A stretch of 18,130 nucleotides of DNA from CAZMHL01 sp045605445. Its GTDB lineage: Bacteria > Bacillota > Clostridia > RGIG6154. Below the pieces are notes generated by a model. The model was given only the letters and a program-made list of their open reading frames with translations, searched no databases and was not told the origin of the DNA. This document shows, in pieces, positions 14,387-18,130 of the stretch. Every line of letters starts with the position of its first letter. The stretch's first letter is position 1. The position numbers and the translations under genes are program-made. Location: assembly GCA_045605445.1 (NCBI GenBank), contig JAZUPZ010000011.1, forward strand, positions 1-18,130, written 5' to 3'.

Positions 14387-15352
14387 GTGGTTACTATCAA
14401 ATCGAAAACAATTCTTACACTTCTTCTTGTTATTGCAATAATTGCATCAACGTTTTTTAACGTTTACTTTTCTTTTATAAGACCCGGTGCAATTTACAGT
14501 AAGGCAAATGCTCTTCTTGAAGATGGGAAACCCGACGAAGCCCTTGAGCTTTTTATTTCAATTCACAGCTACAAGGACAGTGAAGATAAAATTGAGCTTG
14601 CTCAGAGAGAAATTCAAAACAAGAGTATATACAAAGACTACAAACAGGCGGTTGAGCTTTTAAATTCGGGAGATACACATTCAGCTCTTGAAATTTTAAA
14701 CAGAATTGGCACAGAAGACGCCGCCCTTAAGGTTTCCGAATTTAACAAAAGTATGGATGGTGCTGTTCCTGAGCTTAACCTTCAGAAAGGCGATTATTTC
14801 TACTTAGGAGCTTATGAGCAGGACAACAGAGCAGAAACAGGAAAGGACGCCATTGAATGGCAGGTTATTGCCGTTGAAGGCAACAGAGCTCTTGTTATAA
14901 GTACTTACGCTCTTGAAACCCTTCCCTATCACGAAGAAAACACTTCGGTAACCTGGGAGACCTCCTACATAAGAAGCTGGCTTAACGGCGAATTTATAAA
15001 TAAAGCCTTTACGCCAAAGCAACAGGAAATTATTCTCCCTTCCAATGTTTCAAACAGCAAGGTTAACAGCTTTGGAATTCACGGCGGAAATGACACCGTT
15101 GATAAAGTTTTTCTCTTAAGCCTTGAAGAGGCGGAAAGCTGTTTTGATGAAAATATTCACCGTGAAACCAAAACAACGGTTGCCGCTTCAACAAAGCTTG
15201 ACGGTTCCTGTCACTGGTGGCTCCGCTCCCCGGGTTCAACGGGAAACGAAGCCGCATATGTAGCAATTAACGGTCAGGCAGTAAAAGGCGGAAACATTGT
15301 TTCAAATGCTAACGGCGGAATTCGCCCTGCAATGTGGATTAAAATATATTGA
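14387..15352 (+). CDS. Membrane-anchored DUF6273 protein with TPR-like repeats
   Basis: 321 residues from the GTG at 14387. A longer frame opening with TTG at 14330 would begin inside the -35 box, so the start must be downstream; GTG is the best codon left, though its ribosome site is poor. An N-terminal membrane helix (about 9-30) is followed by two TPR-like helical pairs (about 36-105: YSKANALLEDGKPDEALELF, and YKDYKQAVELLNSGDTHSAL). The C-terminal part (about 130-321) is a DUF6273-type domain: IEWQVIAVEGNRALVIS, SYIRSWLNGEFINKAF, GGNDTVDKVFLLSLEEA, WWLRSPG and GGIRPAMWIKI. Such domains are common in surface proteins of gut clostridia and resemble formylglycine/C-type-lectin-like folds, function unknown. 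Probably faces outward. Co-transcribed with the next gene, 26 bases away. Confidence 0.85.
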   Translation: MVTIKSKTILTLLLVIAIIASTFFNVYFSFIRPGAIYSKANALLEDGKPDEALELFISIHSYKDSEDKIELAQREIQNKSIYKDYKQAVELLNSGDTHSALEILNRIGTEDAALKVSEFNKSMDGAVPELNLQKGDYFYLGAYEQDNRAETGKDAIEWQVIAVEGNRALVISTYALETLPYHEENTSVTWETSYIRSWLNGEFINKAFTPKQQEIILPSNVSNSKVNSFGIHGGNDTVDKVFLLSLEEAESCFDENIHRETKTTVAASTKLDGSCHWWLRSPGSTGNEAAYVAINGQAVKGGNIVSNANGGIRPAMWIKIY

Positions 15353-15378
15353 CAATCATTTAAAAAGGAGACAACAAA

Positions 15379-16731
15379 ATGAAAAAATTGAAATTTACGG
15401 TTCTTGCAGTTCTTATTTTTGTTTTTACAGCCGCATCGGGCGCATCTGCCGCAATGATGTATTCCCTCGACGGAAGATCGCTTTATGTAAACGACTGGGA
15501 AATTGAAGCCTATAAGCAGGTAGGCTGGTATTACGGAAGACCCGTTACCATGCATTCTCTCGACGGCAGAACCCTTCTTATCGGCGAAAATGAAATTGAA
15601 GCTTACAAACAGGTTGGTTGGTTCTACGGAAGACCTGTTACCATGCATGCTCTTGACGGAAGAACTCTTACCATTGGCGAAAATGAAATTGAAGCTTACA
15701 AAAATGTAGGCTGGTTCTACGGAAGACCTGTTACTATGTATTCTCTTGACGGAAGAACTCTTACCATTGGTGAAAACGAGGTTGAAGCCTACAAGGCAGT
15801 TGGCTGGTATACATCGGCACCCGTTACAATGCACTCCCTCGACGGAAGAACAATTGTTATTTCCGCCAACGAAATAGAAGCTTATAAGAACGTTGGCTGG
15901 TTTTACGGCGAACCCGTTATTATGTATTCTCTTGACGGCAGAACCTTAAGAATAGGGGCAAACGAAATAGAGGCTTATGAAAAAGTAGGCTGGTTCTACG
16001 GAAGACCCGTTACTCTTTACACTATTGACGGAAACACGACGGTTGTAGGCGAAAACTACGTTTATTACTATCTTGACAACGGCTGGTACACTCAGCCCGT
16101 TACAATTGTTTACGCCCCCAACTATTCGGGAGAAAACTTTACAAAAGAACTTATAATTCCCGCAAACGAGCTTGAAGCCTATAAAAAAGTAGGCTGGTAT
16201 GCAACCTACTCAGAAGCGCTTTATGTTTACATAAACGGAGTTGTTAACGAATATGTTGCAGCGGGCGACTACGAAAGCGCCATTTACTGGACTCAGGAAT
16301 GGGAGGATCACCTTGAAGAGCCTTATTTAAGCTGGGTGAGAGGCACAGGAAATACCCTTGCAAACAAATGGAAAAACAAAGAGGGCTGTCCGCTTGTTAT
16401 AACCTACACCTATGTAACTACCGACGATTATGGCGACCCTCAGGCAAACGTAAACTATATCAATTTAAGCGGAAAAACCGTTGTTGCCTTCAGAATTCAG
16501 TTCGACTGCTACAATGTTTTCGGTGAACGATGCTACAACTATAACGGCGACAGCAGAATAAAGGGAGAAATAACCGGTGAATGGATTCCGGATTACAGAG
16601 ATTATGCAAACATTTATGATGCAAGCTGGACATACCATTATTCTCCATATTATATGTACGACCTTTACGAAATAAGAAATGTAAAATTCACAGAAATCGT
16701 ATTCTCAGACGGCACAAAGTGGTCAAGATAA
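15379..16731 (+). CDS. Secreted 31-residue-repeat protein with a DUF5780-like C-terminal domain
   Basis: 450 residues. A signal peptide (1-25, ending GASA-A) is followed by six near-identical 31-residue units from 27 to 212 with the pattern M-[YH]-SLDGRTL-x-IG-x-NEIEAYK-x-VGW-[FY]-YG-RPVT, one degenerate unit (213-242) and a longer variant to about 279. Conserved DGR, EAYK and VGWY suggest a small beta-rich module repeated as a stalk or binding surface. The remainder (about 285-450) has NYINLSGKTVVAFRIQFDCYN, resembling DUF5780-type domains of clostridial proteins; not confirmed. No LPXTG or membrane anchor is seen, so it is probably released or held by non-covalent contact. ATG at 15379 has AAGGAG 9 bases upstream. 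A terminator follows immediately. Confidence 0.85.
   Translation: MKKLKFTVLAVLIFVFTAASGASAAMMYSLDGRSLYVNDWEIEAYKQVGWYYGRPVTMHSLDGRTLLIGENEIEAYKQVGWFYGRPVTMHALDGRTLTIGENEIEAYKNVGWFYGRPVTMYSLDGRTLTIGENEVEAYKAVGWYTSAPVTMHSLDGRTIVISANEIEAYKNVGWFYGEPVIMYSLDGRTLRIGANEIEAYEKVGWFYGRPVTLYTIDGNTTVVGENYVYYYLDNGWYTQPVTIVYAPNYSGENFTKELIIPANELEAYKKVGWYATYSEALYVYINGVVNEYVAAGDYESAIYWTQEWEDHLEEPYLSWVRGTGNTLANKWKNKEGCPLVITYTYVTTDDYGDPQANVNYINLSGKTVVAFRIQFDCYNVFGERCYNYNGDSRIKGEITGEWIPDYRDYANIYDASWTYHYSPYYMYDLYEIRNVKFTEIVFSDGTKWSR
15457..16014 (+). repeat. Six tandem 93-bp repeats within the secreted protein gene
   Basis: Six consecutive 93-bp in-frame units encode the 31-residue modules. Units 2 to 4 are also very similar at the DNA level (shared GGAAGAACTCTTACCATTGG and GGTTCTACGGAAGACCTGTT), whereas 1, 5 and 6 carry more silent differences. 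This indicates recent duplication in the middle of the array and suggests that copy number could vary between strains. Confidence 0.85.
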
Positions 16732-16736
16732 ATTTG

Positions 16737-16770
16737 AAGGAGCTGTAAAGAACTTACAGCTCCTTTTTTA
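16737..16770 (+). terminator. Intrinsic terminator after the repeat-protein gene
   Basis: Perfect 12-bp stem (16737-16748 with 16754-16765, loop AGAAC) running into TTTTTT. It starts 6 bases after the stop codon and separates this unit from the acyltransferase gene. Confidence 0.9.
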
Positions 16771-16837
16771 CCTTTTTGCGTCCCGGACTTTTTTTACATC
16801 ACCTTTCTTTACTTTTTTTTAAAAAAGTATTATTATA

Positions 16838-16843
16838 TATAAT
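16838..16843 (+). promoter_or_regulatory. Possible -10 box of the acyltransferase gene
   Basis: TATAAT lies 30 bases before the ATG, but the -35 position falls in a run of T with no good match. An A/T palindrome (16811-16828) lies just upstream. Weak support. Confidence 0.35.
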
Positions 16844-16872
16844 GGTAATATGATTTAAAAGGATATGATTGA

Positions 16873-17895
16873 ATGAAAACAGAAGAAAGACTTGATTTTC
16901 TTGACTTTATAAGAGTTTTTGCCACATTTATGGTGCTTATACTTCACTGCATATGCGACTATTTCAACAATGTTGCAAACAGCTCCTCTGCCTTATGGAC
17001 GGTTCTGGGCTTTGTTAACGAGCTCTGCAGAACGGGCGTTCCTCTTTTCTTTATGATAAGCGGCTATCTTCTTTTAAGAAAAGATATAACCGACATTAAG
17101 AGCTTTTACAAAAAACGCTTTCTGAAAATAGCAATTCCTTTTGTTGTTTATGATATTTTCTATTTCATATTCAACTGTCTGATTTATAAAACCCCCATTT
17201 CGGTTTTAACCTTTTTCAGAGAGCTGTTTAACAACGGAAGTTCCTACCACTTCTGGTTTGTTTACTCTATTTTATTTATTTATCTTCTTATGCCCTTTTT
17301 AAGAATGATAGTAAGCAAATGCAATCTGAAGCTTATGCTTTTGTTTCTTGCGCTTTCGGTTTTCCAGACCACAATAAGACCTTTTATAAACACCCTGTGC
17401 AGCGAAAGCTTTTACGTTTTTCTTACCGACGACGGAATTATGGGTTACATAGGCTATGTTATTTGGGGCTACATTTTAGGAAGCTACCGTTTTTCAAAAA
17501 AGACAAACGCCGTAATTCTTGCCCTGGGACTTATTTCATTTATAGCATTTCCCCTTATAAGTATGCAAAATGCAAGACTTAAAGGAGCTCTTATGTTCAA
17601 CGGCGGATATTTTATAAACCACTACATAGAAGGGGCGGCACTTTTCCTGTTTTTCAGGGGAGTTGCAAAAAAAGGAAACAGATTTGTTTCCGCTCTTTCA
17701 GCAGTTTCCTTTACCGCTTATTTAATACACGTTGCCGTTATAGAGGTTGTTAAAAAGCTTGAAACGGGACTTTCTCCCTCTCTTGATATGCTTTTTATGG
17801 CAACTGTAACAATTGTTTTAAGCTTCCTCTGGGGATTTATTGAAAGCTTTATAAAAAAAGGCTTCAGAGCTTTAAAAAAGAAAACCGTAAACTAA
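16873..17895 (+). CDS. Membrane acyltransferase, acyltransferase-3 (OafA/WecH-like) family
   Basis: 340 residues with about ten hydrophobic helices. Members of this family move acetyl or similar acyl groups onto sugars of surface polysaccharides or glycolipids. The first helix carries the family's R-x10-H motif (R14 and H25 in DFIRVFATFMVLILHC), the latter proposed as catalytic. The next segment has GVPLFFMISGYLLL (about 55-68), another hallmark, and SYHFWFVYSIL follows. Near the end, SFTAYLIHVAVIE matches the usual last-helix signature. No extra C-terminal SGNH domain. ATG at 16873 has AAAGGA 9-10 bases upstream. It stands alone between two terminators. The substrate cannot be told; modification of a cell-wall glycan or exopolysaccharide is most likely. 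Confidence 0.9.
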   Translation: MKTEERLDFLDFIRVFATFMVLILHCICDYFNNVANSSSALWTVLGFVNELCRTGVPLFFMISGYLLLRKDITDIKSFYKKRFLKIAIPFVVYDIFYFIFNCLIYKTPISVLTFFRELFNNGSSYHFWFVYSILFIYLLMPFLRMIVSKCNLKLMLLFLALSVFQTTIRPFINTLCSESFYVFLTDDGIMGYIGYVIWGYILGSYRFSKKTNAVILALGLISFIAFPLISMQNARLKGALMFNGGYFINHYIEGAALFLFFRGVAKKGNRFVSALSAVSFTAYLIHVAVIEVVKKLETGLSPSLDMLFMATVTIVLSFLWGFIESFIKKGFRALKKKTVN

Positions 17896-17904
17896 ACCTG
17901 CGCC

Positions 17905-17930
17905 GGTGTAAAATTATTTTACACCTCCTT
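17905..17930 (+). terminator. Terminator-like hairpin after the acyltransferase gene
   Basis: Perfect 9-bp stem (17905-17913 with 17917-17925, loop TTA), followed by TCCTTTCT, a mediocre T-tract. It starts 9 bases past the stop codon. Confidence 0.65.
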
Positions 17931-17940
17931 TCTAAGGGGA

Positions 17941-18130
17941 TAGGAAAAAATGTTTGGAACGGACAAACTGAACCACAAGCTATGCTTGTGGGAACCCGAA
18001 CGCGCGTCAAAACAAAGCAGACTTGCTACGTTTTGCACAAATGCAAAACTTCGCTTCTTTGCATTGTTTTTCCTTCTCCCCGAAAATCAGGTCTGCTTTT
18101 CGGGGTCCCCATAAAGTCAATTGACTTTAT
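17941..18130. repeat. Hairpin-rich gene-free stretch at the window end
   Basis: Contains CCACAAGC-TAT-GCTTGTGG (17973-17991), TTTTGCA-CAAA-TGCAAAA (18031-18048), CCCCGAAAA with TTTTCGGGG (18078-18086, 18097-18105) and a longer-range pair AAAGCAGAC with GTCTGCTTT (18014-18022, 18091-18099) that competes with the previous one. A perfect 20-bp palindrome fills 18111-18130. No gene is visible. It may be a non-coding RNA or a dispersed palindromic element that continues outside. Confidence 0.5.

Noticed and set aside
15457..16014. CRISPR-like array
   Set aside because: The 93-bp units are in-frame tandem protein repeats with conserved DGR, EAYK and VGWY residues and no spacers.
16811..16828. A/T palindrome before the acyltransferase gene as a terminator
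   Set aside because: The stem is almost only A-T pairs and a much better terminator lies 50 bases upstream; it is more likely promoter-region AT sequence.

Overview
The window looks like a chromosomal segment of an anaerobic, spore-forming clostridium, probably an Oscillospiraceae/Ruminococcaceae-type gut bacterium. The grounds are a spoVT-like sporulation regulator, a V-type ATPase, a FeoA/FeoB/Cys-rich iron uptake set, clostridial surface proteins of the DUF6273 and DUF5780 kind, strong AAGGAG ribosome sites and moderately AT-rich composition. The taxonomic call is inference from gene content; there is no rRNA or tRNA gene to anchor it.

Layout. (1) 47-656, minus: spoVT with a sigma-G-like promoter; most of its coding part is about 70% GC, unlike everything else here. 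(2) 685-8122, minus: a seven-gene V-type ATPase operon, transcribed E - DUF2764 protein - A - B - D - I - K. It has a consensus sigma-A promoter, a leader carrying a terminator-like hairpin, and a terminal hairpin after K. The E gene is split by an in-frame TAA. The K proteolipid keeps the side chains that bind Na+ in the Enterococcus enzyme, so the machine is predicted to move Na+. (3) 8123-9037: about 900 bases without a credible gene, containing a chain of hairpins, a perfect 13-bp terminator-like stem and a short array of GTGAAAT-spaced palindromes. (4) 9000-14265, minus: metal transport. copA has its own promoter; feoA, feoB and a 48-residue FeoB-associated Cys-rich protein follow. Three copies of one dyad, GTTAG-N6-CTAAC, lie at the copA promoter, the feoA promoter and the feoA-feoB gap, which suggests one metal-responsive repressor controls both copper export and ferrous iron uptake. 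(5) 14330-16770, plus: a divergent two-gene unit of a membrane-anchored DUF6273 protein and a secreted protein with 31-residue repeats, ending in a strong terminator. (6) 16873-17925, plus: a membrane acyltransferase of the OafA-like family. (7) 17926-18130: another hairpin-rich stretch without a gene, ending in a perfect 20-bp palindrome at the window edge.

Most worth following up: the in-frame stop in subunit E; the V-ATPase leader as a possible cation-responsive element; the shared iron/copper operator; an internal ribosome site in copA that could release its C-terminal domain as a free copper chaperone; and the abrupt GC change inside spoVT.
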